The notes under the pieces are model-generated. The model had not been told where the DNA came from, searched no databases, and saw nothing but the letters and a program-made list of their open reading frames with translations. A stretch of 64,000 nucleotides of DNA from Thermus amyloliquefaciens. Its GTDB lineage: Bacteria > Deinococcota > Deinococci > Deinococcales > Thermaceae. Location of the stretch: assembly GCF_000744885.1 (NCBI RefSeq), contig NZ_JQMV01000003.1, positions 1 through 64,000 of the forward strand. The letters run 5' to 3'. Position numbers and translations under genes: made by a program. Positions 14,320 through 22,267 of the stretch are shown piece after piece (the first letter of the stretch is position 1; every line of letters starts with the position of its first letter).

Positions 14320-14872
14320 CCCGGGGCTTACTCGCCGCTTTCGGGGCTTGGGGCATGCTGGGGGCCCGGAGGCGCTCCCAGGGGAAGTCGTCCAGGGGGT
14401 AAAAGCGGTCCGCCTGCTGGGCCAGGCGGTGGGAGGAAAGGGCGTGGAAGGTGGTGTTCTCCACCTGCTTGCCCATGTCCTGGACCACCCGGACCACCTC
14501 GGCGAAATCCCCATCCCCAGATACCAAAACCGCCACGTCGTAGGCGTCGGCGTAGGCCAGGCGCAGGATGTCGATGGCGATCTGGATGTCCACCCCTTTT
14601 TCCACGAACCCATCCGCCCGCCTTTCCAGCCTTCCCAAGCGGACCGCCACGTAGGGCACCCGCTTCAGGTAGTTGAGGAAGCTCTGGTGGGCCTTGGCGG
14701 CCGGGTCTTCCGGGGGGAGGGGAGCGTTGTAGTAGTAGGCGCGCAAAAGCCGGCGCCCGGCGGTGAGAAGGGTGATAAACTCCACAAAGTTAAGCCGATA
14801 GTCCGGCCCCAGGTGTTGCACCAACCCCTTGTACAGGTTGGAGCCGTCGATGAATATGGCTACCCTTTCCAT
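14099..14872 (-). CDS. NYN-domain (LabA/DUF88-like) protein, C-terminus doubtful
   Basis: Predicted PIN-like nuclease fold. The N-terminus [14 protein letters not shown] and the block [23 protein letters not shown] carry the acidic residues of NYN proteins, and residues 1 to about 165 look normal. After FPWERLRAP the frame turns basic and low-complexity and runs 221 bases antisense through ndk to a stop at 14099. A one-base shift in the C5 run at about 14352-14356 would instead end the protein at a TAA at 14328-14330 with a tail ending ESGE. The start is the ATG at 14872. Confidence 0.75.
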   Translation of the reverse strand: MERVAIFIDGSNLYKGLVQHLGPDYRLNFVEFITLLTAGRRLLRAYYYNAPLPPEDPAAKAHQSFLNYLKRVPYVAVRLGRLERRADGFVEKGVDIQIAIDILRLAYADAYDVAVLVSGDGDFAEVVRVVQDMGKQVENTTFHALSSHRLAQQADRFYPLDDFPWERLRAPSMPQAPKAASKPRARGVPRGGRRGRSPWLRPRGSRSRGSRSRRWWWRNPRGWCRGGRPWGGWPPSSCAPRPPRLAPPAPWPPRDPR

Positions 14873-14879
14873 AATAGAC

Positions 14880-15045
14880 CCGCCCCTTTCCGGGCTCCTC
14901 CAGTTTAGCTCAAGCGCGTGAGAAAGTTCATAGCCCACCGCCCCAATGAGCGGTGGGGGAGGCATACCCGTTTCGGCTTAGCCCTTTCGGGCGCCGGTAT
15001 CCTACCACGGCCATCCCATGAGCGCAAGATGAGGAGCCCAAGGGG
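14880..15045. other. Structured non-coding region, possible IS200/IS605-type remnant
   Basis: Between the NYN gene and folB is a stretch without a convincing gene but with clear secondary structure. The main hairpin is CCCACCGC/GCGGTGGG (14934-14941 with 14950-14957, eight-base loop). Smaller GGTA-TCC-TACC (around 14997-15006) and GCC-rich stems follow. It resembles the structured ends of IS200/IS605 elements or their MITE-like derivatives, but no transposase or TnpB fragment is present, so the identification is tentative. Confidence 0.35.
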
Positions 15046-15048
15046 GCG

Positions 15049-15405
15049 CTAAGAACGCAATTTTTCCGTCTCCGCGTACACGTCGCGAAAGACCCCGGGG
15101 ATGGGCGCATGGGGTTTGTGCACCCGCACCCGCACCCCCAGAAGGCGGGGAAAGGCTTCCAGGAGTTTCTCCGCCAGGTGGTCGGCCAGGGCCTCGATCA
15201 AGTAGAAGCGCCGGTGGCGCACCACCTCCTCCACCAGGGCGTAGACGGCAGCGTAGTCCACGGTTTCCTCCAGCCGGTCGCCCTTGCCCTCAAAGGGCAC
15301 CTTGAGCCAGAGGTCCACCACGAACCGGGCCCCCAACTGGCCTTCCTCAGGCCTCACCCCATGGCGGCCGTAGAACTCCAGACCCAAAAGGGCGATCTCT
15401 CCCAC
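15049..15405 (-). CDS. folB: Dihydroneopterin aldolase
   Basis: Cleaves 7,8-dihydroneopterin to 6-hydroxymethyl-dihydropterin in folate synthesis. At 118 residues it has the family size. The N-terminus IALLGLEFYGRHGVRPEEG and the conserved ETVDYAAVYALVEEVV and YLIEALADHLAEKLL blocks fit FolB. It starts three bases after the folP stop, so the two folate genes form one transcription unit. Confidence 0.95.
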   Translation of the reverse strand: MGEIALLGLEFYGRHGVRPEEGQLGARFVVDLWLKVPFEGKGDRLEETVDYAAVYALVEEVVRHRRFYLIEALADHLAEKLLEAFPRLLGVRVRVHKPHAPIPGVFRDVYAETEKLRS

Positions 15406-15407
15406 GT

Positions 15408-16226
15408 CTACCCCCCAAGGGCGTTCCAGACGGCCAAGGCCTCCCGGTGGGCGGCCACGTCGTGGACGCGGAGGATCCGGGCCCCCTTCGTGACGGCGAA
15501 AAGGTGGGCGGCCACGGAGCCCAAAACCCGTTTGGCGGGCTCCTCCACCCCGGTGAGCTCCCCGATGGAGCGCTTCCTGGAAAGCCCCACCAAAACGGGA
15601 TGGCCCAGGGCCACGATCTCCTCCAGCCGGCGGAGGAGGGCCAGGTTGTGCTCCAGGAGCTTGCCGAAGCCAAAGCCGGGGTCCAGGACCACCTGGGGCA
15701 CCCCGGCCTTCAGGGCCTTTTCCGCCTGGGCCTGGAGGAAGGCCTTCACCTCGGCCACCACGTCCCCGTAGCGGGCGTGGGCCATCATGGTCCTGGGGTC
15801 GGGCACGGGCATGTGCATGACCACGGCGGCCACGCCAAAGCGGGCGCAGAGGGCCACCATGCGCTCGTCCCTGAGGCCCGTCACGTCGTTGATGAGGTGC
15901 GCTCCCAGCTTCAAGGCCTCCTCCGCCACCTCGGGCTTGCGGGTGTCCACGCTCACCGGTACCCCCAGCTCCAGGACCGCTTCCAGGGCGGGGAGGAGCC
16001 GCCTTTTCTCCTCCTCCACGGGCACGGGCTCCGCTCCTGGGCGGGTGGACTCGGCCCCCAGGTCCAAAAGATCCGCCCCCTCGGCCACCAAGGCCTTGGC
16101 CCGCTCCAGGGCCCTTTCCGGGTCCAGATAGAGGCCCCCGTCGGAGAAGGAGTCGGGGGTGAGGTTGAGGATGCCCATGAGCCGGGGCTGGGATAGGTCC
16201 AGGGTGCGGCCGCGAAGCCAGAGCAC
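15408..16226 (-). CDS. folP: Dihydropteroate synthase
   Basis: Condenses p-aminobenzoate with hydroxymethyl-dihydropterin pyrophosphate and is the sulfonamide target. The first signature MGILNLTPDSFSDGG, the second block LLDLGAESTRPGAEPV and the C-terminal GLSRKRSIGEL are intact. The open frame extends to 16376, but I chose the GTG at 16226 (VLWLRGRTLDL). It gives 272 residues and lies exactly six bases after a perfect minus-strand TATAAT. Confidence 0.96.
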   Translation of the reverse strand: MLWLRGRTLDLSQPRLMGILNLTPDSFSDGGLYLDPERALERAKALVAEGADLLDLGAESTRPGAEPVPVEEEKRRLLPALEAVLELGVPVSVDTRKPEVAEEALKLGAHLINDVTGLRDERMVALCARFGVAAVVMHMPVPDPRTMMAHARYGDVVAEVKAFLQAQAEKALKAGVPQVVLDPGFGFGKLLEHNLALLRRLEEIVALGHPVLVGLSRKRSIGELTGVEEPAKRVLGSVAAHLFAVTKGARILRVHDVAAHREALAVWNALGG

Positions 16227-16232
16227 GTAAGG

Positions 16233-16240
16233 ATTATATT
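16233..16240. promoter_or_regulatory. Overlapping divergent -10 boxes, folP / uspA
   Basis: Minus-strand TATAAT (16233-16238) is six bases from the folP GTG. Plus-strand TATATT (16235-16240) precedes uspA, whose leader carries AGGAGGTG. The two boxes share four bases, so one melted region could serve both directions. Confidence 0.6.
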
Positions 16241-16251
16241 GGGGCCAGGAG

Positions 16252-17094
16252 GTGAGCGAAATGCGCCTTTTGGCGGCGGTGGACCTGGGGGAGGCGTTTC
16301 GGGTGGTGGTGGAAACGGCCCGCTTCCTCCAAGAGGGTCTTGGGCTTCCCGCCGAGCTCCTGCACGTGGTGCCCACCCCCTACCTGGAGGCCCTAGGCAG
16401 GCGGTTCCCGGATCTGGCGCCCAGGTTGGAGGCCACCTTGGGCCTGGTGGAGGAAGGGGTGCGGGAGGCTTTAGCCGAGACGGGCCTGAGGGGCTAGGTG
16501 CTAAGGGGGTTTCCCGCCCAGGTGGTGGCGGGGGAGGCCTTGAAAAGCCGCCTGGTCCTTTTGGGTCAGCGGGGAACGGATGCCCTCGAGGCCCTGGCCC
16601 GGGGAGGCCTGGCCCGCTACCTGCTCCACCGGGGGGAGGTGCCCGTCCTCCTGCTTCCCAGGGCCCTAAAGGGGGTGCGGCGCATCGCCGTGGGGCTGGA
16701 CGATAGCCCCGCAAGCCTGAGCGCTTTCCGGATGGCGGAGGCCTGGGGCAGGGCCTTGGGGGCCGAGGTCTTCGGCCTGCACCTGGTGAGCGGGCAAGGG
16801 GGGTGCTGCTTCCCCACCTATCTGGATCCGGAAACCCTGGGGCTTGCGGAGGCCTTGGACCGGGCCAAGGCCCATCTGGAAAACCTCCTGAAGGCCACGG
16901 GGGTGGTGGAGGTGTCCAAGGGGGAAGAGGAGCTGGACCTTTTGCGCTTGGCCGAGGCCCGGGAGGCGGACCTTCTGGTTTTGGGTTCCAAGGCCAAGAG
17001 CACCTGGCGCCACCGGCTTGGGCGCATGGTGGAGGTCCTGGCCCACCGGAGCTCCCTCCCCCTCCTGGTGGTGCCCGAGGCCACGGTCTGGTAA
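16252..17094 (+). pseudogene. Tandem universal stress protein interrupted by an in-frame TAG
   Basis: Two reading segments in the same frame, 16252-16497 and 16498-17094, together make a 280-residue double UspA-domain protein. A single TAG at 16495-16497 separates them, in the middle of the first domain (GLRG-stop-VLRGFPAQVV). The second domain is complete, from about RRIAVGLDDSPASLSAFRMA to VLAHRSSLPLLVVPEA, with the G-x2-G-x9-G-type loop region LGSKAKSTWRHRLG. GTG at 16498 could restart the rest. The cause is a nonsense mutation, a sequencing error (one base from GAG/CAG/AAG), or true termination and restart. Confidence 0.8.
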
Positions 17095-17104
17095 GGTAGG
17101 GCCC

Positions 17105-18313
17105 ATGCGCCACGGGCCTGGTTGGTTTCTTTCCCTTTCCGCCTACTGGTTTGCCACCAGTTTCAAGTGGTTCCTGGTCCTCCTGGTGATCCTGCCCGCC
17201 AAGGTGGCGGAGCTTTCTCCCCCGGAGGAAAAGGCCACACGGCTGGGCCTTCTCTTTGGCCTAGGGGCAGTGATGGCCATCCTGGGTCCTCCCCTCATGG
17301 GCTATCTTTCCGACCGCCTGGGCCAGCGCCGTCCCTTTCTCCTCCTGGGAAGCCTCCTCACCGCCTTGGCCCTCCTCCTTCTGGTCCACGCCCCCACCTA
17401 CGGCTTTCTCCTCCTGGCCTACCTCCTTCTGCAGGTGGCGGACGACCTGGCCACCGGGCCCTACTCCGCCCTCATTCCCGACCTGGTGCCCCGGGGGGAA
17501 AGGGGCACCGCCTCAGGGTACATGGGGGTGTTGCAGGTTTCCGGCCAGATCCTGGGGGGCGCCGTGGGCTTCCTCCTTCCCTTGCCCCTTCAGGCCTACC
17601 TGGCGGCCTTCTTAAACCTGGCGGGGGCGGGCTTGAGCTTGCGCCTTATCCCCGACCATCCCCTAAGGGCCAACCCGCGGTCCTTTTGGGCCGCCATGGT
17701 GAGGCCCTGGGGGGACCGGGACTTCCTGCTGGTCTACCTCACCCGCTTCCTGGTGATGCTGGGGTTTTACCTGGCCCAGACCTACCTGCAGTATTACCTG
17801 GCGGACGTGGTCCAGACCTTCCAGGCCTTCGGGCGGGCCCTCGCCCGGGAACCCTTCCAGGCGGTGGCCCTTTTGGGCCTCCTCATCTCCTTGGGGGCTT
17901 CCCTGGCCGGCATTCCCGCCGGTCGGGCCTCGGACCGGCTGGGGCGCAAACCCCTCATCTACCTTTCGGGGGTGGGGCTGGGGCTCCTTTTGCCCCTTAT
18001 TCTCCTCCTCCCTCGCTATGACGTCCTGCTTTTCCTGGCCCTTGGCTTTGGCTTCTTCTATGGGGTCTACCTGGCGGTGGACTGGGCCTTGGTGGCGGAT
18101 GTGCTTCGCGACCCCGAGGCCCATGCCACGGACATGGGCCTGTGGCAGACCTCCATCGTGGTCCCCCAGGTGCTGGCGGGGGCCTTCGGCAGGCCCCTGG
18201 ACCTCCTGAACGCCAGGGGGGAGGGCCTGGGGTACGTGGTGCTCTTTTTGCTCGCGGGGGTCTTCTTCCTCCTGGGGGCTTTCCTGGTGGCCCCGATCCG
18301 CCGGGCCCGCTAG
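17105..18313 (+). CDS. MFS transporter
   Basis: The 402-residue polytopic membrane protein has about 12 hydrophobic segments. The intracellular loop motif after TM2 reads GYLSDRLGQRRPFLLLG and is repeated in the second half as GRASDRLGRKPLIYLSG, typical of the major facilitator superfamily. The RRPF form recalls the glycoside-cation/sucrose-type branch. The substrate cannot be read from the sequence. The ATG at 17105 is seven bases after TAAGGT (17092-17097). The gene follows uspA by 10 bases. Confidence 0.85.
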   Translation: MRHGPGWFLSLSAYWFATSFKWFLVLLVILPAKVAELSPPEEKATRLGLLFGLGAVMAILGPPLMGYLSDRLGQRRPFLLLGSLLTALALLLLVHAPTYGFLLLAYLLLQVADDLATGPYSALIPDLVPRGERGTASGYMGVLQVSGQILGGAVGFLLPLPLQAYLAAFLNLAGAGLSLRLIPDHPLRANPRSFWAAMVRPWGDRDFLLVYLTRFLVMLGFYLAQTYLQYYLADVVQTFQAFGRALAREPFQAVALLGLLISLGASLAGIPAGRASDRLGRKPLIYLSGVGLGLLLPLILLLPRYDVLLFLALGFGFFYGVYLAVDWALVADVLRDPEAHATDMGLWQTSIVVPQVLAGAFGRPLDLLNARGEGLGYVVLFLLAGVFFLLGAFLVAPIRRAR

Positions 18314-18340
18314 GGCTTGGCGTAATCCAGAAAAAGCCCT
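18312..18340 (+). terminator. Weak hairpin after MFS gene
   Basis: AGGGCTT (18312-18318) pairs with AAGCCCT (18334-18340) across a 15-base loop containing an A run. There is no following T run, so it is only a possible terminator. Confidence 0.3.
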
Positions 18341-18357
18341 CCTGAAGGCCACCTTGA

Positions 18358-18386
18358 TTGACAACCCGGGCCGCCCTGGGTAGGAT
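18358..18386 (+). promoter_or_regulatory. Sigma-A-type promoter of the TRAP genes
   Basis: A perfect -35 TTGACA (18358-18363), a 17-base spacer and TAGGAT (18381-18386). It is one of the best-matching promoters in the window and lies 26 bases before the dctQ ATG. Confidence 0.75.
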
Positions 18387-18412
18387 GGGGCCGGTTTCAA
18401 GGGGGGTTGGGA

Positions 18413-18952
18413 ATGCGCTTTCTCCTGGGTCTTTCGCGAGCCATAGACGCCTTAACGGAGGCCGTGGGCAGGATCACCGTTTGGCTGGTTCTTCTGGTGG
18501 CCTTGCTCTCTGCGGGCAACGCCATCATGCGCTACGGCTTTAGCTATAGCTCCAACGCTTACCTCGAGGCCCAGTGGTACATGTTCAGCCTGATCTTCCT
18601 CCTGGGGGGGGCCTACGCCCTCAAGCACAACGCCCACGTGCGCATTGACCTCGTCTTCGGGCGCTTCTCCAAGCGCACCCAGGCCTGGATCGACGTGGTG
18701 GGGACCCTGCTTTTCCTTCTGCCCATGGCGGTGGGGGTCATCTACCTCTCCTGGCCCTGGGCCCTGAACTCCTTCCTGGGGAAGGAGATGTCCCCCGACG
18801 TGGGGGGGCTGCCCCGCTGGCCCATCAAGCTGGCCCTGCCCTTGGGGTTCGCCCTCTTGGCCTTGCAGGGCCTCTCTGAGCTCATCAAGCGCATCGCCTA
18901 CCTCACGGGGCATACGCAACTGGTGGAGGAGGAAGCGGAGGTGGTGGAGTGA
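18413..18952 (+). CDS. TRAP transporter small permease subunit (DctQ-like)
   Basis: Four-helix membrane subunit that docks onto the large TRAP permease. The 179-residue protein has the YxxxxxEAQWYMFSLIFLLGGAYALKHNAHVRIDL region and FGRFSKRTQAWID characteristic of DctQ. A TTG at 18407 is an alternative start two codons upstream. Its stop overlaps the GTG of the large subunit by four bases (GTGA). Confidence 0.88.
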   Translation: MRFLLGLSRAIDALTEAVGRITVWLVLLVALLSAGNAIMRYGFSYSSNAYLEAQWYMFSLIFLLGGAYALKHNAHVRIDLVFGRFSKRTQAWIDVVGTLLFLLPMAVGVIYLSWPWALNSFLGKEMSPDVGGLPRWPIKLALPLGFALLALQGLSELIKRIAYLTGHTQLVEEEAEVVE

Positions 18953-20448
18953 ACCTGGAAAGCCTCATGCCCCCTCTGATGTTTTTGGCCCTGGTGGTTT
19001 TCCTGCTCTCCGGGTACCCGGTGGCCTTCTCCCTGGGAGCGGTGGGCATCGTCTTCGGTTTTTTGGGGATAGCCCTGGACATCTTCCCCGCCCCTCTCCT
19101 ACGGGCCATGCCCGACCGCATCTTCGGCATCATGTCCAACCAGCTTCTCTTGGCCATTCCCTTCTTCACCTTCATGGGGATCATCCTGGAGAAAAGCGGC
19201 CTTGCCGAGGACCTCCTGGATACCATGGGCAAGCTCTTTGGGCCCCTAAGGGGGGGCTTGGCCTTGAGCGTGGTCTTCGTGGGGGCCATCCTGGCGGCCA
19301 CCACCGGGGTGGTGGCCGCCAGCGTCATGGCCATGGGGCTCATCTCCTTGCCCATCATGCTCAAGTACGGGTACAACCCCCGGTTCGCCAGCGGGGTGAT
19401 CCTGGGCTCCGCCACCCTGGCCCAGATCATCCCCCCCAGCGTGGTCCTCATCGTCCTGGCGGACCAGCTGGGGGTGAGCGTGGGGGACATGTACAAGGCG
19501 GCCCTGATCCCCGCCGGGCTTACGGTGGGCTTCTATTTCCTTTACGTGATCTACGTGGCCCTCTTCCGGCCCAAGTGGGCCCCAGCCTTGCCCCTCGAGG
19601 CCCGGCCCGATGCGGGCAAGGAGGTTCAGGCGGCCTTCGCCTTGCTTTCCTACCTCCTGGTGGGGGTGGGGGCCTATGCCATGGGGCGCTTTTTGCCCGC
19701 CTGGGCGGAGGGGTTGGAGGTACTCCTGGCCCTAGCCCTTTGGACCCTGGTGCTCCTTCCTTGGATCCGCAAAAACCCTCTGCTTAGAAGAGCCCTCCTT
19801 TCCATGGTACCCCCCTTGGTGCTCATCTTCCTGGTGCTGGGCACGGTGCTGATCGGCCTGGCCACCCCCACGGAGGCCGGGGCCATGGGGGTGGTGGGGG
19901 CCTTGGTCCTGGCGGCCTTGAACCGCAGGCTTTCCTTCCCCGTGCTCTATGGGGCCATGGAGGGTACGGCCAAGCTCACCGCCTTCGTCATCTTCATCCT
20001 CATCGGCTCCACCCTCTTCAGCCTGGTCTTCCGCGGGGTAAACGGGGACCTTTGGGTGGAAGGCTTCCTCACCCGCTTGCCGGGCGGGGAGGTGGGCTTC
20101 ATCCTCTTCGTGATGGTCCTGGTCTTCCTCCTGGGCTTCTTCATCGATTTCTTTGAGATCGCCTTCATCGCCTTGCCTCTCCTGGCCATCGGGGCCGAGG
20201 CCCTGGGCATAGACAAGCTCTGGTTTGGCCTTTTGGTGGGGGTGAACCTGCAGACCTCCTTCCTCACCCCGCCCTTTGGCTTTGCCCTTTTCTACCTGCG
20301 CAACGTGGCCCCCAAGGAGGTGAAGACCGCCGACATTTACCTGGGGGGGATTCCGTTTATCGGGCTGCAACTTTTGGTTCTCGTTTTTGTCTACTTCCTG
20401 CGGGAGCCCATCCTCCGCTTTGTGGGTGGGATGGGTTTTGGGGGGTAG
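18949..20448 (+). CDS. TRAP transporter large permease subunit (DctM-like)
   Basis: Ion-coupled importer subunit with about 12-14 membrane segments in 499 residues, longer than standard DctM and nearer the mannitol/chloroaromatic-type branch. Conserved regions include SNQLLLAIPFFTFMGIILEKSGLAEDLL, GATTGVVAAS-like helices and PTEAGAMGVVGAL. The periplasmic binding protein (DctP) expected beside these genes is absent; moaC follows, and an MFS gene precedes. The substrate is unknown. Confidence 0.88.
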   Translation: MNLESLMPPLMFLALVVFLLSGYPVAFSLGAVGIVFGFLGIALDIFPAPLLRAMPDRIFGIMSNQLLLAIPFFTFMGIILEKSGLAEDLLDTMGKLFGPLRGGLALSVVFVGAILAATTGVVAASVMAMGLISLPIMLKYGYNPRFASGVILGSATLAQIIPPSVVLIVLADQLGVSVGDMYKAALIPAGLTVGFYFLYVIYVALFRPKWAPALPLEARPDAGKEVQAAFALLSYLLVGVGAYAMGRFLPAWAEGLEVLLALALWTLVLLPWIRKNPLLRRALLSMVPPLVLIFLVLGTVLIGLATPTEAGAMGVVGALVLAALNRRLSFPVLYGAMEGTAKLTAFVIFILIGSTLFSLVFRGVNGDLWVEGFLTRLPGGEVGFILFVMVLVFLLGFFIDFFEIAFIALPLLAIGAEALGIDKLWFGLLVGVNLQTSFLTPPFGFALFYLRNVAPKEVKTADIYLGGIPFIGLQLLVLVFVYFLREPILRFVGGMGFGG

Positions 20449-20452
20449 GCCC

Positions 20453-20458
20453 TAAACT
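20453..20458 (+). promoter_or_regulatory. Leaderless -10 box of moaC
   Basis: TAAACT followed by exactly six bases and the ATG of moaC. This TANNNT-N6-start layout recurs throughout the window. Confidence 0.6.
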
Positions 20459-20464
20459 GGGGGT

Positions 20465-20935
20465 ATGGACCTCACCCACTTTAAGGACGGCAAACCCCAC
20501 ATGGTGGACGTGACGGAAAAGCCCGCCACCTACCGCACCGCCACCGCCGAGGCCTACGTGGAGCTCACGGAGGAGGCCCTGACCGCCCTGGAAGGAGGCG
20601 GGGTGGGGAAGGGGGACCCCCTGATGGTGGCCCAGCTTGCGGGCATCCTGGGGGCCAAAAAGACCTCGGAGCTTATCCCCCTCTGCCACCCCCTGCCCCT
20701 CACCGGGGTGGAGGTGAAGGTGGAGCTGGAAAGGGAGGCCAGGCGGGTGCGCCTCGAGGCCACGGTGCGCACCAAGGCGGAAACCGGGGTGGAGATGGAG
20801 GCCCTGACCGCTTGCGCCGTGGCCGCCCTCACCGTTTACGACATGTTGAAGGCGGCCTCCAAGGGCCTGGTCATCTCGGGGGTGCGCCTCCTCCATAAGG
20901 CCGGTGGGAAGAGCGGGGAGTGGCGGGCCCCTTGA
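20465..20935 (+). CDS. moaC: Cyclic pyranopterin monophosphate synthase MoaC
   Basis: Second enzyme of molybdopterin synthesis, acting after MoaA. The 156-residue sequence has the conserved opening [22 protein letters not shown], the active-site block [15 protein letters not shown] and [21 protein letters not shown]. No moaA or moaE is adjacent. The pterin it makes would also be needed by the tungsten enzyme encoded at 47131-48954. Confidence 0.96.
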   Translation: MDLTHFKDGKPHMVDVTEKPATYRTATAEAYVELTEEALTALEGGGVGKGDPLMVAQLAGILGAKKTSELIPLCHPLPLTGVEVKVELEREARRVRLEATVRTKAETGVEMEALTACAVAALTVYDMLKAASKGLVISGVRLLHKAGGKSGEWRAP

Positions 20936-20973
20936 GCCCCTGGTCTCCTACCCAGGGGGTGTATCCTGGGGAC

Positions 20974-21303
20974 ATGAGGATCGCCATCGCCCTGGCCAAG
21001 AACCAGGAGGACAAGGTTTACCCTGGCCCCTTCGGCCACGCGCCCCGCTTCGCCATCTATGGGGTGGAGGGGGAGGAGTTTCGCCTTTTGGAGGTGCGGG
21101 AAAACCCCTATGCGGCCATGGAGGGGGGGAACAAGCACCAGCTCATGCGGGAGCTCCTTAAGGACGTGGACCTGCGGGTGGGGGCCCGCTTCGGCCACGG
21201 GGGCTCCATGGGGGCTTTCCCCATGGCGGACCGCCTCGAGGTGGGCCCGGTGAGCCTGGCCGAGGCCCTGGAACAGGTCAGGGCCCGCCGAAGTACCTCC
21301 TGA
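20974..21303 (+). CDS. NifX/NifB-type dinitrogenase iron-molybdenum cofactor-like domain protein
   Basis: The 109-residue protein has the single domain of the NifB/NifX/VnfX family (MRIAIALAKNQEDKVYPGPFGHAPRFAIY). In organisms without nitrogenase these small proteins are of unknown role, probably in Fe-S or metal-cofactor handling. The frame is open upstream, but the ATG at 20974 lies six bases after TATCCT (20962-20967). The 3' end overlaps the convergent gene by 26 bases. Confidence 0.8.
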   Translation: MRIAIALAKNQEDKVYPGPFGHAPRFAIYGVEGEEFRLLEVRENPYAAMEGGNKHQLMRELLKDVDLRVGARFGHGGSMGAFPMADRLEVGPVSLAEALEQVRARRSTS

Positions 21304-22186
21304 GGAGCTCCCGGGCCTCGGGCGGCAGGGGGGTGCGTTCCAGGTAGACCTCCACCCCGCGCCGCACCCCTTCCGGCGGGCGCCCCTCCCGCCAGGGGGA
21401 GGGAAGGCCTTGGCCTTCTCCCCCCTGCCCTGGCGGGAGGAGTCCTTCCCCCGGGGCGGGGTCAGGGGCATGGGCGGGATGGCGGGGCCCCGCCTGGGGA
21501 GGGGATCCGGAGGCGCCCGGGGCGGAGGCCTCCGGGCCTGGCCCTTCCTGGCTGGCTTCCTTGCGGGCCCCTGGGCCTATCTCCTCGCCTTGGGGGGGGT
21601 TTCCCCCTTTGCCCCCTGGGCCTCCCCGTCCCCTGGCCCTCCTCTTGCCCCGCGCTCGGGTCTGGAGGGGGCTTTCCCGAGGGGCTTCTGGGGCCAGGGG
21701 GGATTTCCCCTCACCGGGTTCGGTGGGCGTGGGGGTGGCCTTGGCCCCCGGGTCCGGGTTCGTTGGTCTGGACGCCCCTTCCTGGTCTTGGGTTAGAGGG
21801 CGCTCTATGGGAAGGGACCATGGGGGGCTGGGGGCTTCGGGGGTCCAGGCACCCCAGGCACCCCAGGACAGGGCGGCCAGAAGGATGGCCAGGTAGAGGA
21901 GGAGAAGGCCCAGGGGAAAAGGGGGCGCCTCGGCCCGAACCTTCCTTGCCTCTTGCCAAAGGGAGGCTTCCCCATAGGCCAAAGCCGTGGGGTAGGCTAA
22001 GCTGACCCGGGCGATTTCCTTCAGGGCCCTCCTCTCCCAAAGCCTTGGGGGTAGCAAAAGGGGAAGCCAAGAGGCCAGGGCGAAGGCGGGATGGAGAAAG
22101 CCCAAAAGGGCCAGGGGAATGGCCAAAAGGAGCCGGTGGCGCCAGGCGAGGCGCCTGGCGTAGAGGAGGTGGAACCCAGGCTCCAC
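21278..22186 (-). CDS. Hypothetical membrane protein with Pro/Gly/Ala-rich tail
   Basis: A start at GTG 22186 gives 302 residues. Residues 1-50 and 93-115 contain hydrophobic segments (LLLAIPLALLGFLHPAFALASWLPLLL; LGLLLLYLAILLAALSW). The next 150 residues are low complexity, rich in P, G, E and A, ending in a folded-looking C-terminus VEVYLERTPLPPEARELLRRYF. I do not recognise a family. The low-complexity part could be a periplasmic linker. The promoter-like GATAAT is nine bases before the GTG. Confidence 0.6.
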   Translation of the reverse strand: MEPGFHLLYARRLAWRHRLLLAIPLALLGFLHPAFALASWLPLLLPPRLWERRALKEIARVSLAYPTALAYGEASLWQEARKVRAEAPPFPLGLLLLYLAILLAALSWGAWGAWTPEAPSPPWSLPIERPLTQDQEGASRPTNPDPGAKATPTPTEPGEGKSPLAPEAPRESPLQTRARGKRRARGRGGPGGKGGNPPQGEEIGPGARKEASQEGPGPEASAPGASGSPPQAGPRHPAHAPDPAPGEGLLPPGQGGEGQGLPSPWREGRPPEGVRRGVEVYLERTPLPPEARELLRRYFGGP

Positions 22187-22227
22187 GGCAAGACCATTAT
22201 CCCCTGTCAGGGGCCAGGGAAAAGGTG

Positions 22228-22249
22228 CCCGGGGCCCAAGGGCCCCGGG
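22228..22249 (-). terminator. Terminator after c552-like cytochrome gene
   Basis: Perfect 10-bp stem CCCGGGGCCC / GGGCCCCGGG with a two-base loop. On the minus strand it is followed by CACCTTTTCC. It lies 18 bases after the cytochrome stop codon. Confidence 0.6.
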
Positions 22250-22267
22250 GGGAGGGAGTACGCCGGT

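Noticed and set aside
13561-14613. 350-residue minus-strand frame over ndk and the phosphatase
   Set aside because: A shadow frame with low-complexity His/Gly/Pro composition, antisense to two certain genes.
20974-21303. Nitrogen fixation role for the NifX-like protein
   Set aside because: No nif structural or assembly genes are present. The single-domain family occurs widely in non-fixing bacteria.
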